Shown here in pieces: positions 18,551 through 27,771 of a stretch of 36,885 nt of DNA. The first letter of the stretch is position 1. Each line of letters starts with the position of its first letter. The notes under the pieces are model-generated. The model saw only the letters and a program-made list of their open reading frames with translations, made no database searches and was not told the origin of the DNA. The stretch lies in NCBI GenBank assembly GCA_003551435.1, contig PUMQ01000011.1, forward strand, positions 1 through 36,885, in the 5' to 3' direction. The translations under genes were made by a program, and so were the position numbers. Origin of the DNA: Candidatus Nealsoniibacteriota bacterium (lineage in GTDB: Bacteria; Patescibacteriota; Minisyncoccia; Minisyncoccales; PWPS01).

Positions 18551-18835
18551 TTATAAAAGGTTTTTTATTCTTTCTGCCTCTTTTTGGACCTCTTTTCCGT
18601 GATATTCTCCGGCGTGGTCGGGAGAGTCCTTGTAGCGGGAAGCTTTCTGGTCAAGGTGGAGAAAGATTGCCTTTCGTACATCATCATAGTATGCGTGAAA
18701 ACGGGGATACCTGCTTCCCAGAAGAGATCTTGAAAAGGAAATTTTACTTCCTTGCTTGACTCTGTCCGGATGGTATCCCGCTTCCCTCATCAGATTACGG
18801 ACGTTTCCGGTGAAAAACTCAAGGCTTATTTTCAT
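18551..18835 (-). CDS. Conserved-looking hypothetical protein (94 aa)
   Basis: Clean ORF MKISLEFFTGNVRNLMREAGYHPDRV..., adjacent and co-directional with the 17821-18546 gene. Confidence 0.65.
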   Translation of the reverse strand: MKISLEFFTGNVRNLMREAGYHPDRVKQGSKISFSRSLLGSRYPRFHAYYDDVRKAIFLHLDQKASRYKDSPDHAGEYHGKEVQKEAERIKNLL

Positions 18836-18877
18836 TTTTCTATTGTATCATTAAACAGAGTAATTGGAAATAAAAGA

Positions 18878-18906
18878 TTGAAATACACCTCGTGATATGG
18901 TATTTT
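18878..18906 (+). promoter_or_regulatory. Putative sigma70 promoter for thpR-murC (TTGAAA-N17-TATTTT)
   Basis: TTGAAA 18878-18883, TATTTT 18901-18906, 17-nt spacer, in a divergent intergenic region. Confidence 0.45.
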
Positions 18907-18929
18907 AATAATACCTGACGACAATACTT

Positions 18930-19508
18930 ATGTTTAAAAGGCTTTTTTTTGCAATTAATCTCCCGGAAAAAACCAAAAAGGAAATTTCCTTTTTCCAAGA
19001 GGAAATAAAGAAAAGCTTAGAAAGAGGAGTAAAATGGGTAGAAGAAGAAAACCTGCATATCACAATGGCCTTTTTAGGCTCAGTAAGAGAAGAGAAAGTA
19101 AGCTCTGTTATAAGCCTGGCAAGTGAAATAAAAAAAGCCCCTTTTGAGGTCTTGTTAAACGAGATAACTTATATCCCCAAAGACAGGAGAAGGGCAAAGA
19201 TGATCTGGATTAAAGGAGAGAGCTTGCCTCTTGTATCTCTCAGAGAAAAGTTGGAAAAAAAACTGGAGGCCTCTTCTGTTATAAGTTACATCCCGGATAA
19301 AAGAGAGTTTACTCCGCACGTCACTCTTTGCCGTATGCGTTCTTTTGAGTGGCAGCGGCTGTCTCTTCTTCGGATTCCGTTGCTTGAAGAGTTTGAGGTG
19401 GATATACGTTTTTCTGTACCATCCTTTGAGCTTATGGAAAGCAAGATAAGCGGCCGGGGACCCGTTTATCGGACAATTGAGTCTTTTCCCCTCAAAAAGA
19501 ACTGTTAA
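18930..19508 (+). CDS. thpR: RNA 2',3'-cyclic phosphodiesterase (LigT/ThpR)
   Basis: RLFFAINLPEKTKKEI, NLHITMAFLG and FTPHVTLCRM (the two HxT motifs). Confidence 0.88.
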   Translation: MFKRLFFAINLPEKTKKEISFFQEEIKKSLERGVKWVEEENLHITMAFLGSVREEKVSSVISLASEIKKAPFEVLLNEITYIPKDRRRAKMIWIKGESLPLVSLREKLEKKLEASSVISYIPDKREFTPHVTLCRMRSFEWQRLSLLRIPLLEEFEVDIRFSVPSFELMESKISGRGPVYRTIESFPLKKNC

Positions 19509-19518
19509 ATCCTTTTAT

Positions 19519-20832
19519 ATGAAAGAAAAATACAATCATATTCATTTTGTGGGCATTGGAGGGATAGGCGTTTCTTCTTTGGCTCGCTACTACATCCCTT
19601 TTTCCGGAAGTATTTCCGGGTCTGATACTAATCCGTGTGACGACCTGAAAAAAGAGGGAATTCGCATTTTTCAAGGACACTCGGCAAAAAATGTTCCCCG
19701 AGAGACGGATTTTTTAATTCACAGCACCGCAGTTTTACCGGATAATCCGGAAATCAAAAAAGCAAAGAAAAAAGGTGTAAAGGTTTTGAGTTACCCGCAA
19801 GCACTAGGAGAGATTACCCAGAATTACTATACCATTGCCGTTTCCGGAACTCACGGGAAGGGGACAACTACCGCCATTCTCGCTCTTATCATGATTGAGA
19901 GCGGGCTTGACCCGACGGTAATTATCGGAACCAAACTAAAAGAATTCGGCAATACCAATTTTAGAAAAGGGAAGTCAAAGTACCTGCTGATTGAAGCTGA
20001 CGAATTTAAAGCCGCCTTTTTAAATTACCATCCCAAGATGGCGGTTGTTACCAATATAGAGGAAGATCACCTTGATTATTACAAAGACATTAACAGCATT
20101 CTTAAAACTTTTAAAAGGTATATAAGGGAAAATTTGAAAAAAGGAACGCTTGTTGTAAACAAGGACGATAAAAACTGCCGGACCCTTAAAAAAGAAGCCG
20201 TAGGAAAGGTTGCGGAGTACTCTTTAAAAGACGATATTGCCCGGGAAATAAAGCTTCCTCTTCCCGGCAAACATAATCTTTCCAACGCACTGGCCGCATT
20301 TAGAGCGTCAAAAGAATTAAGAGTTGGCAAAAAAGATGCTCTCAGGGCAATATCCGGCTTTAAGGGAACTTGGCGCAGGTTTGATGAAAAAGAAGTAATT
20401 TTAAAAAGCGGTGTGCCTATAAAAATAATAAACGATTATGCACATCATCCTACTGCTATCAAGGTAACTTTAAGCGCCGTAAAAGAAAAATACCCGGATA
20501 AAAAAATTGTAGCCGTTTTCCAGCCTCATCAGTACGAAAGAACATACAGGCTTTTTTCTTCTTTTGTAAAAGCTCTTTTATCTGCCGATGTAGACAAGCT
20601 TTTTATCGCCGATATTTATACTGTAGAAGGAAGAGAGTCAAAAGAGATTATAAAAAAAGTCAGTTCCGAAGATCTCTGCTTAAAAGTAAAAAAAGCTTCA
20701 TGTACGGGAGGGCTTGATAAAACAGAAAAAAGCTTGCTTAAGAATTTGCACGGAAATGAAATTCTTGTTATAATGGGAGCCGGAGACGTGTATACCTTGG
20801 AGGAGCGCTTAGTATCCAAGGTAACCGGTTAA
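19519..20832 (+). CDS. murC: UDP-N-acetylmuramate--L-alanine ligase (Mur ligase; ORF opens at 19477)
   Basis: HIHFVGIGGIGVSSLARYY, AVSGTHGKGTTTAILALIM, NIEEDHLDYYKD, YAHHPTAIKVTLSAVKEKYPDKKIVAVFQPHQYERT. Confidence 0.9.
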   Translation: MKEKYNHIHFVGIGGIGVSSLARYYIPFSGSISGSDTNPCDDLKKEGIRIFQGHSAKNVPRETDFLIHSTAVLPDNPEIKKAKKKGVKVLSYPQALGEITQNYYTIAVSGTHGKGTTTAILALIMIESGLDPTVIIGTKLKEFGNTNFRKGKSKYLLIEADEFKAAFLNYHPKMAVVTNIEEDHLDYYKDINSILKTFKRYIRENLKKGTLVVNKDDKNCRTLKKEAVGKVAEYSLKDDIAREIKLPLPGKHNLSNALAAFRASKELRVGKKDALRAISGFKGTWRRFDEKEVILKSGVPIKIINDYAHHPTAIKVTLSAVKEKYPDKKIVAVFQPHQYERTYRLFSSFVKALLSADVDKLFIADIYTVEGRESKEIIKKVSSEDLCLKVKKASCTGGLDKTEKSLLKNLHGNEILVIMGAGDVYTLEERLVSKVTG

Positions 20833-20874
20833 GCACAAAGGTCCCGGGAAAATTAAAAATTAATTTAAAATAAT

Positions 20875-21120
20875 ATGCCCGATAACTGGTTAACAATTCT
20901 TATTATTTTGGTATTGGCGGGAGCTGTTTGGTATATGATGCAAAAACAACGAGCCGAAAAGGAAGACCAGAAGAAAGAAGATTTAACGGAAGAGCCTTCC
21001 GTGCCCGAAGAGGGCCAGGTGGAAGAAACTCCGGAACCCGATTTGGAAACGGGAGAGGAGGTAGGAAAAGAGCCGGAAGAACCGGAAGAAGGAGGAAGTG
21101 AAGAAGAGAAGAATTACTAA
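20875..21120 (+). CDS. Small single-TM protein with strongly acidic tail, unknown function
   Basis: MPDNWLTILIILVLAGAVWYMMQKQRAEKEDQKK...EEGGSEEEKNY. Confidence 0.6.
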   Translation: MPDNWLTILIILVLAGAVWYMMQKQRAEKEDQKKEDLTEEPSVPEEGQVEETPEPDLETGEEVGKEPEEPEEGGSEEEKNY

Positions 21121-21131
21121 AAATGCCAAAA

Positions 21132-21190
21132 CGCTTTCAAGTAGAGAGAGGGCCCTGGTCCTCTCTTCTAGTTGCAGCTGTTTTTTAATA
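21132..21190 (+). terminator. Putative Rho-independent terminator
   Basis: GTAGAGAGAGGgCCctGGtCCTCTCTTCTAGT inverted repeat followed by T-rich CTGTTTTTTAATAATTTTTTTTG. Confidence 0.5.
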
Positions 21191-21241
21191 ATTTTTTTTG
21201 TGTTAAAATAAGGAAACAAATAAAGTTTTCCAAAAAAAATC

Positions 21242-22555
21242 ATGAAAATAAAAATAGACAAAATATCGGAAACAAAAAGGGAGATGGAAGTGATTATTCC
21301 GGTAGAAGAGATGAAACCTTACCTTGAAAAGGCTGCACAAAAGATCTCCGGAGAAATGAAGGTAAAAGGTTTTCGCCCGGGACATGTCCCTTCGGAAGTG
21401 GTGGAAAATTCGGTTGGAAAAGAGAGGGTTTTTGAAGAGGCCGCAAAAGAAGCCGTTCACGACACATACCCCAAGGCAATTAAAGAAAACGGCCTTTTCG
21501 CCGTTTCCGCCCCAAAGGTAGATCTTGTTAAGTGTGCTCCGGAAAACGATGTTGTTTACAAAGCAACCGTTTATGTTTTGCCTGAAATAAAGCTTCCGGA
21601 TTACAAAACAATTTCCGAAAAAACTCTCAAAAAAGAGAAAAAAGAAGTAGACGTAAGGGAGGAGGAAGTTAAAAAGGCAATAGAGAGCATCCGGGAAACA
21701 AGGGCCAAATTGCAAAAAGTAAACAGGGAGGCGAAAAAAGGGGACTCGGTAACCATTAATTTCAAAGGGGTTTTCGGCCAAAGCGAAGATAAAAAAATTG
21801 ATGAAAATAACTTTCAGATGGTTCTTGGCAGGGGAGATATGGCTCTTTTGGAAGGGTTTGAAGAGAAAATTTTGGGAATGAAGGAGGGAGAGAAAAAAAG
21901 TTTTTCTGTCACTGTCCCGGAGGTAAAGCCCCTTCCCGGAGAGGAGGGCAAAAAAGCGCTTTCCGGAGAAAAGATCAACTTTGACGTGGAAATGGTTTCT
22001 GTAATGGAAAGAGAACTTCCCGAGTTGGGGGAGGATTTTGCCAAATCATTTCCCGACACGAGAAGCGTTGAAGAGTTGAAAGAAAAAATAAAAGAAGGGA
22101 TAAAGAAAGATAAAGAAGCAAGGGAAAAAGAGGGTTTGAAGATAAAAATTATGGAAAATATTATCAAAGAGACTTCTTTTGAGGTGCCGGAAGTATTGAC
22201 GGAAAAAGAGCTTGACAATATGATTAAGACAGTAGAAGACCAGTTGGCTCAGAAAGGGTCTACTTTTGAGCAGTACTTGCAAGAGACAGGAAAAACAGAA
22301 GAGGACTTGAGAAAAGAGTGGAGAAAAAAAGCGGAAAAAAACGTCGCCTATGCTTTGCTTTTGCACGCTATAAGCGAGGAAGAGAAAATCGAAGTAAAGG
22401 ACGAAGAGATTGAAAAAGAGCTTGATAAGCACTTCGCCCTTTCAGGGAGAAAAAAAGAAGAGGAAAAAGAAGAAAACTTAAAAAGAGCAAAAGCATATAT
22501 TCACGATGTTATAAAAAACAGAAAAGTTTTTCGAGCATTGTCCATTGAAGAGTAG
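21242..22555 (+). CDS. tig: Trigger factor (peptidyl-prolyl isomerase chaperone)
   Basis: KVKGFRPGHVPSEVVE ribosome-binding motif, FKBP-like segment KKGDSVTINFKG...GFEEKILGMKEGEKKSFSVTVP. Confidence 0.9.
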   Translation: MKIKIDKISETKREMEVIIPVEEMKPYLEKAAQKISGEMKVKGFRPGHVPSEVVENSVGKERVFEEAAKEAVHDTYPKAIKENGLFAVSAPKVDLVKCAPENDVVYKATVYVLPEIKLPDYKTISEKTLKKEKKEVDVREEEVKKAIESIRETRAKLQKVNREAKKGDSVTINFKGVFGQSEDKKIDENNFQMVLGRGDMALLEGFEEKILGMKEGEKKSFSVTVPEVKPLPGEEGKKALSGEKINFDVEMVSVMERELPELGEDFAKSFPDTRSVEELKEKIKEGIKKDKEAREKEGLKIKIMENIIKETSFEVPEVLTEKELDNMIKTVEDQLAQKGSTFEQYLQETGKTEEDLRKEWRKKAEKNVAYALLLHAISEEEKIEVKDEEIEKELDKHFALSGRKKEEEKEENLKRAKAYIHDVIKNRKVFRALSIEE

Positions 22556-22600
22556 CCTTGTAAGCATAACAGGAGTTTTAAAAAAATAATTTAAAGAAAT

Positions 22601-22978
22601 ATGACCAATGAGGCCAAAAAAATTCTTGTTATTGAGGATGAAAAAATGCTTTCCGATATGTACAGAGAAAGGTTTTCACACGAAGGATTTGAAGTGCACT
22701 GTGCTTTTGATGCCGAAGAGGGGATGAAAATGGCGAAAGAATTAAAGCCCGATCTTATCGTCCTTGACATTCTCCTTCCAAGAGAAAACGGTACCGATTT
22801 TCTTAAAAAGCTCCGCCAGGAAGAAGGGTTTGCGGACACCAAGGTAATAGCTTATTCCAATTATGACGACGCAGAAGAGAGAAAAAAAGCAAAAGAACTT
22901 GGAGCCAAAGAGTATCTTATAAAAACAAATTACACTCCAAAAGAGATTGTAGAGCTGGTCAAAAAATATCTTACCTGA
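22601..22978 (+). CDS. Single-domain (CheY-like) response regulator
   Basis: KILVIEDEKMLSDMYRERF, PDLIVLDILLPRENG, VIAYSNYDDAEERKKAKELGAKEYLIKTNYTP; no output domain. Confidence 0.9.
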   Translation: MTNEAKKILVIEDEKMLSDMYRERFSHEGFEVHCAFDAEEGMKMAKELKPDLIVLDILLPRENGTDFLKKLRQEEGFADTKVIAYSNYDDAEERKKAKELGAKEYLIKTNYTPKEIVELVKKYLT

Positions 22979-23013
22979 CTGTCTTATCTCTTGTAAATTT
23001 TAAAATTGCCATC

Positions 23014-24426
23014 ATGAAAAGAGTTTTGACAGAAGATACGGTTTCCCGGGTAGGGGAGACCGTTAAAATAGCCGGATTTGTAAGCAGCGTCCGTATGCAC
23101 GGAAAGATTCTTTTTATTGATCTTCGCGATTACTCCGGGATAATGCAAACTGTTGTAATATCGGCCTGTAAGCATTACGCGGAAGCGAAAAAAATAAGGC
23201 CCGAATGGGTGATAGAAGTTACCGGCAAAATAAATGAGAGGCCGGAAAAGATGAAAAACGAGAGCATTAAGACAGGTGGCGTGGAGTTAGAGGCCGAAGA
23301 GGTAGTTGTTCTTTCGGAAGCAAAAACGATTCCTTTTTCCGTGGATACCGACGGGCACGAAATCAATGAAGAGACCAGAATGAAATACCGTTATGTGGAT
23401 TTAAGAAGGAAAAGACTCAATCAGAACCTCAAGCTCCGGCACAAACTTCTTTTAGAGTGTAGAAAATTTTTAGATAAAGAAGGGTTTGTAGAGGTTGAAA
23501 CACCAATCTTGACAAAATCCACTCCTGAAGGCGCCCGGGATTTTTTGGTTCCCTCCAGACTTCACTTTGGCCGGTTTTATGCACTTCCGCAAAGCCCTCA
23601 ACAGTATAAACAGCTTTTGATGGTAGCCGGCATTGAAAAGTACTTTCAGATAGCCAGATGTTTCCGTGACGAAGACCTGCGTGCCGACAGGCAGGCGGAG
23701 TTTACCCAAATTGATATAGAGCTTTCTTTCGTGGAAAAAGAAGACGTGTTACTTTTTGTAGAAAAAATGGTCACCGCTCTCGTAGAAACTCTTTTTCCGG
23801 AAAAAAAGATTACAAAAAAACCCTTTCCCAAAATCTCCTATAAAGAAGCAATGGAAAAGTGGAAGACCGATAGACCGGATTTAAGAGATAATCCGGAAGA
23901 TAGCGATGAGCTTGCTTTTGCTTTCGTGGTTGATTTTCCTATGTTTGAAAAAAATGAAAAAAAAGAGTGGGTAGCGGTTCATCATCCGTTTACCAAGCCC
24001 GATACGGAGGATCTAAAAAAAATCACTGAAAGCCCGGAAGAGATAAAAGGGCTTCAGTATGATCTGGTACTTAACGGAAATGAGATAGCCGGGGGAAGTA
24101 TAAGATCCCATGTTCCGGAAGTTATAGAGTCCGTTTTTCAGGTTTTGGGCTACCGGAAAGAAGAGGTAAGAGAAAAGTTCGGCCACCTTTTAGAGGCCTT
24201 TAAGTACGGTGTGCCTCCTCACGGAGGAATTGCCTTTGGCTTTGAGCGGTTTTTAATGGTTTTAACAGGCGAAAAAAATATTCGGGAAGTTATCGCATTT
24301 CCCAAAACAGGAGACGGAAGAGAACTTACAATGGGAACTCCCTCCGCCGATATTGAAAAAAGCCAGCTTGACGAACTGGGTATAAAGTATAAAAAGAACC
24401 CGAATCCAAAAAAAGGAGGATTATGA
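23014..24426 (+). CDS. aspS: Aspartyl-tRNA synthetase, bacterial-like but apparently lacking the GAD insertion domain
   Basis: OB-fold VKIAGFVSSVRMHGKILFIDLRDYSG; motif 2 FRDEDLRADRQAEFTQIDIELSF; motif 3 GIAFGFERFLMVLTGEKNIREVIAFPK; 470 aa. Confidence 0.92.
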   Translation: MKRVLTEDTVSRVGETVKIAGFVSSVRMHGKILFIDLRDYSGIMQTVVISACKHYAEAKKIRPEWVIEVTGKINERPEKMKNESIKTGGVELEAEEVVVLSEAKTIPFSVDTDGHEINEETRMKYRYVDLRRKRLNQNLKLRHKLLLECRKFLDKEGFVEVETPILTKSTPEGARDFLVPSRLHFGRFYALPQSPQQYKQLLMVAGIEKYFQIARCFRDEDLRADRQAEFTQIDIELSFVEKEDVLLFVEKMVTALVETLFPEKKITKKPFPKISYKEAMEKWKTDRPDLRDNPEDSDELAFAFVVDFPMFEKNEKKEWVAVHHPFTKPDTEDLKKITESPEEIKGLQYDLVLNGNEIAGGSIRSHVPEVIESVFQVLGYRKEEVREKFGHLLEAFKYGVPPHGGIAFGFERFLMVLTGEKNIREVIAFPKTGDGRELTMGTPSADIEKSQLDELGIKYKKNPNPKKGGL

Positions 24427-25397
24427 AAAACATATTTACGGCAATAACAAGAAAAAAAAAGATATTCTTTCCACTTTTTTTAGTGGCGCTTGTTTTTTTG
24501 CTTTTGGGGAATTTTTTTATCTTTTCTCAAGACAAGGAGAAAGTAAATGAAAAAGAAGAGGAAGTTGTAAAAACTGAAATTTATCCTAAATATGTAGGGG
24601 ATTCCGAAAATAACCCCTCTTTGGAATTGAGAGCGGCAATTTCTGTTTTTTATGACGGAGAAAAAGAGAAAACCCTCTACCGGGAAAATGCTGGCGAAGT
24701 ACTTTCTATAGCCAGCATAAGCAAGTTGATGACCGCCTTAATTGCTTTGGAAAACTATAACCTGGAAGACCCTGTCGGAGTTACCGAGTATGATGTTACA
24801 TCCAGGACAGAGTTCCGTGATTTTCGAGCCTGGAGCGAAACACCGATAAACGAAGTAATCCATCCTCTTATTATTGAATCCAACAACAGTTCTGCTTTTT
24901 CGTTAGCGCTTATCTCAAACCGCTATCTTCCCGGAGAAAAAGATCCGGTGGAGAATTTTGTCAATCGGATGAACAGCAGGGCAGAGCAAATCGGAATGGA
25001 AAACAGTGTTTTTATAAACCCCAGCGGATTGGACGGAGCTGAAAACTACAACCGCTCTACCGCGGAAGACCTTGCCTTACTCTCTCGCTATCTCTTGGAC
25101 AACCGTCCGGAAATTTTTGATATTTCTAGGATTCCCTACTACCGGGTTCACTCCCCGGATGGGCTGATTTATTACGAAGTGATTAACACCAATGTTTTTT
25201 TACTTGATGATGTGTGGGGAGAAAAAATAGCCGGAGGAAAGACGGGCTGGACGCGTACCGCTCGCGGTTGTTTGGTCCTTGTTCTTTTTTCTCCCGGAAA
25301 AGAAGGGTATATTATTAATGTCGTTCTCGGAGCCGAAGACCGGTTCGGAGAAATGGCAAAACTGGTAGATTACATTTACGAAAACTACCGTTTCTGA
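24423..25397 (+). CDS. dacA: D-alanyl-D-alanine carboxypeptidase (peptidase S11)
   Basis: N-terminal TM; SxxK ASISKLMTALIAL; SxN SNNSS; KTG GGKTGWTRTA; SD-like AGGAGG before the ATG. Confidence 0.88.
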   Translation: MKNIFTAITRKKKIFFPLFLVALVFLLLGNFFIFSQDKEKVNEKEEEVVKTEIYPKYVGDSENNPSLELRAAISVFYDGEKEKTLYRENAGEVLSIASISKLMTALIALENYNLEDPVGVTEYDVTSRTEFRDFRAWSETPINEVIHPLIIESNNSSAFSLALISNRYLPGEKDPVENFVNRMNSRAEQIGMENSVFINPSGLDGAENYNRSTAEDLALLSRYLLDNRPEIFDISRIPYYRVHSPDGLIYYEVINTNVFLLDDVWGEKIAGGKTGWTRTARGCLVLVLFSPGKEGYIINVVLGAEDRFGEMAKLVDYIYENYRF

Positions 25398-25407
25398 TCA
25401 AAAAAAG

Positions 25408-26499
25408 ATGGCCGAAGCAACTATTAACGTAATTAAAATATTTTCTATCGGTTTTTTTGCCTTTATGTGCGCTTTTTTGGCAACACCCGGTTTAGCTCAC
25501 TTTTTATACAAGCACGAACTTTGGAAAAAGAAACCAAAAGAAAAAGCGATAGACGGAGGAGATATCGGTTACTTCCGCCAACTTCATCCTGAAGAGAAAA
25601 TAAAAACTCCGCGCTTTGGCGGAATTCTTATCTGGATATCCGTTTTTTTTCTTATCTTCTTTTTCTTTATTTTATCCCGCTTTTTTGACTTTTTTTGGAT
25701 TGAAAAACTTAATTTTCTAAGCAGAGATCAAACATGGCTTCCGTTGTTTACTTTAGTGGCCGCCTCGCTTGTTGGGCTTGCTGACGATCTTTTGCAAACT
25801 ATTAAGCGCCCGCAAATCCGCTTTTTTTCAAGAATTTGGGAAAAATGTCTTGAGGGAGGATTGAACTTGCGTTACCGTCTGCTTCTGGTGAGCTTGATAG
25901 GGGCAATCGGTGCCTGGTGGTTTTACTTCCGCCTGGAGCAGAGCTTTATTTATCTTCCTACGGTAGGAGAGATTTACATCGGAATTTTTTACATCCCTCT
26001 CTTTATTCTGGTAATGCTCGCTGTTTACAGCGGAGGGGTTATTGACGGAATAGACGGACTTGCCGGAGGAACTTTTGCTTCCATTTTTACCGCTTACACG
26101 GTGATTGCATTTTCTCAAGGACAAATCAATCTGGCCGCTTTTTCCTTGGCGGTAGTAGGGGGTATTTTGGCTTTTTTGTGGTTTAACATTCCACCCGCCA
26201 GATTTTACATGGGAGAAACGGGAATAGTCGGCCTTACAGCCACTTTAACGGTTGTTGCCTTTTTAACCAATGCTGTTGCCGTTCTTCCCATAATCGCTAT
26301 TTTGCTCGTTTTTGCTTCCGGGTCGGTAATAATTCAACTTCTATCAAAGAAATTCCGAGGGAAAAAAGTATTTTTGGCCGCTCCGATACAACACCACTTT
26401 GAAGCCAAAGGATGGCCTTCTTACAAAGTGACGATGCGCTTTTGGATTATCGGAGTAGTAGCGGCAATTTTCGGAGTTGCCATTCATCTTTTAGGATAA
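25408..26499 (+). CDS. mraY: Phospho-N-acetylmuramoyl-pentapeptide transferase
   Basis: KTPRFGGILIW, LADDLLQTIKRP, GVIDGIDGLAGG, AFLWFNIPPARFYMGETG. Confidence 0.9.
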   Translation: MAEATINVIKIFSIGFFAFMCAFLATPGLAHFLYKHELWKKKPKEKAIDGGDIGYFRQLHPEEKIKTPRFGGILIWISVFFLIFFFFILSRFFDFFWIEKLNFLSRDQTWLPLFTLVAASLVGLADDLLQTIKRPQIRFFSRIWEKCLEGGLNLRYRLLLVSLIGAIGAWWFYFRLEQSFIYLPTVGEIYIGIFYIPLFILVMLAVYSGGVIDGIDGLAGGTFASIFTAYTVIAFSQGQINLAAFSLAVVGGILAFLWFNIPPARFYMGETGIVGLTATLTVVAFLTNAVAVLPIIAILLVFASGSVIIQLLSKKFRGKKVFLAAPIQHHFEAKGWPSYKVTMRFWIIGVVAAIFGVAIHLLG

Positions 26500-26503
26500 T
26501 TCA

Positions 26504-27769
26504 ATGATTCCGCTTTCTAAATTTAAAAATAAAAAAGTGCTTATTCTGGGCCTTGGAGAAGAGGGGATAGACAACTTTTTATTTTTTAAAAATAATATTT
26601 CCTGCAAAGCAATCGGGGTAGCCGACAAACTGCCTTTTGAAAAGCTCAGCGTCAAAGCGAGGAACTGTTTAAAAAGCGCCACCAATCTTTATTTGGGAAG
26701 AAATTATCTCTCGGCGGTAGAAAAATACGAAATTATTGTAAAATCTCCGGGAATACCATTACACCTTCTGAGTATTAAAAAGGGCCAGATACTAACTTCC
26801 CAAAGCGATATACTGCTCTCTAATACAAAAGCGAAAGTCATCGGTATTACCGGAACCAAAGGGAAAAGTACAACTGCTTCGCTAATTCACACGTGCTTGA
26901 GTCGGGCCGGCTTTTCGTCTCACCTTATCGGGAATATAGGGGTTCCTGCCTTGTCCCGTCTGACAAAAGAGAAAAAAGGAGATATTTTTGTTTACGAACT
27001 TTCCAGTTTCCAGCTGGCAACCGTAACCGAAAGTCCTCATATTGCCGTTATGCTCAACATTTTTACCGATCACCTCGACAAGCACAAAAATTTTGAAGAG
27101 TATGTTTCTTCAAAAGAAAAAATAACTGCTTTCCAAAAAAAGAAAGATTTTTTAATATATAATGAAAACGACGAGATTGTTGAAAAAATTGCAAAAAAAT
27201 CTTCCGCTCGGAAAATCCCTTTTTCAGATACGGAAGAAACAAAAAGTGCTGTTGCGCCGCTTGATGCAGTTTACAAAACCGTGAAAATTTTGGGCGTTTC
27301 TTTTTCCGACGTAAAAAAAGCCGCCACCGAATTTAAAGGGCTTCCTCACCGAATGGAGTATATTGGGAAGTACAAGGGAATTGATTTTTATAACGATTCT
27401 GCCGCGACCATTCCCGAAGCATCCGCCAAAGCGATAAATGAGTTGGAAAATATACAAACCGTAATTCTGGGCGGAGTAAGCAAAGGGGCCGATCAAAACA
27501 GCCTTCTTGAAGCGATAAAAAAAAGTAAAATAGGGAATATTGTTTTATTTAAAGGAAGCCCGAAAGAATTTGAAGAAGGGTTAGAAAAAACAGGCAGGAT
27601 AATTTTTCCGGCTGCCGATATGCGAGAGGCGGTTGAACACTGTTTTCGCAACACAAACGGGGGAAAAGGTTGCCTGCTCTCTCCCGGCTTTGCCAGTTTT
27701 AACATGTTCAGGGACTACAAAGAAAGGGGAGAGTTGTTTAAAAGTTTCGTAAGAGAATTTGAAAAATAA
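26504..27769 (+). CDS. murD: UDP-N-acetylmuramoylalanine--D-glutamate ligase
   Basis: VIGITGTKGKSTTASLIHTCLSRAG, YELSSFQLATV, NIFTDHLDKHKNFEEYVSSK, GLPHRMEYIGKYKGIDFYNDSAATIPEA. Confidence 0.92.
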   Translation: MIPLSKFKNKKVLILGLGEEGIDNFLFFKNNISCKAIGVADKLPFEKLSVKARNCLKSATNLYLGRNYLSAVEKYEIIVKSPGIPLHLLSIKKGQILTSQSDILLSNTKAKVIGITGTKGKSTTASLIHTCLSRAGFSSHLIGNIGVPALSRLTKEKKGDIFVYELSSFQLATVTESPHIAVMLNIFTDHLDKHKNFEEYVSSKEKITAFQKKKDFLIYNENDEIVEKIAKKSSARKIPFSDTEETKSAVAPLDAVYKTVKILGVSFSDVKKAATEFKGLPHRMEYIGKYKGIDFYNDSAATIPEASAKAINELENIQTVILGGVSKGADQNSLLEAIKKSKIGNIVLFKGSPKEFEEGLEKTGRIIFPAADMREAVEHCFRNTNGGKGCLLSPGFASFNMFRDYKERGELFKSFVREFEK

Positions 27770-27771
27770 AA

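Noticed and set aside
21123-21188. 20-codon ORF MPKRFQVERGPWSSLLVAAVF*
   Set aside because: It coincides with a terminator-like hairpin and T-tract and has no independent support.
21203-21781. 192-aa minus-strand ORF
   Set aside because: Fully antisense to trigger factor with a Phe/Leu/Tyr-rich shadow translation.
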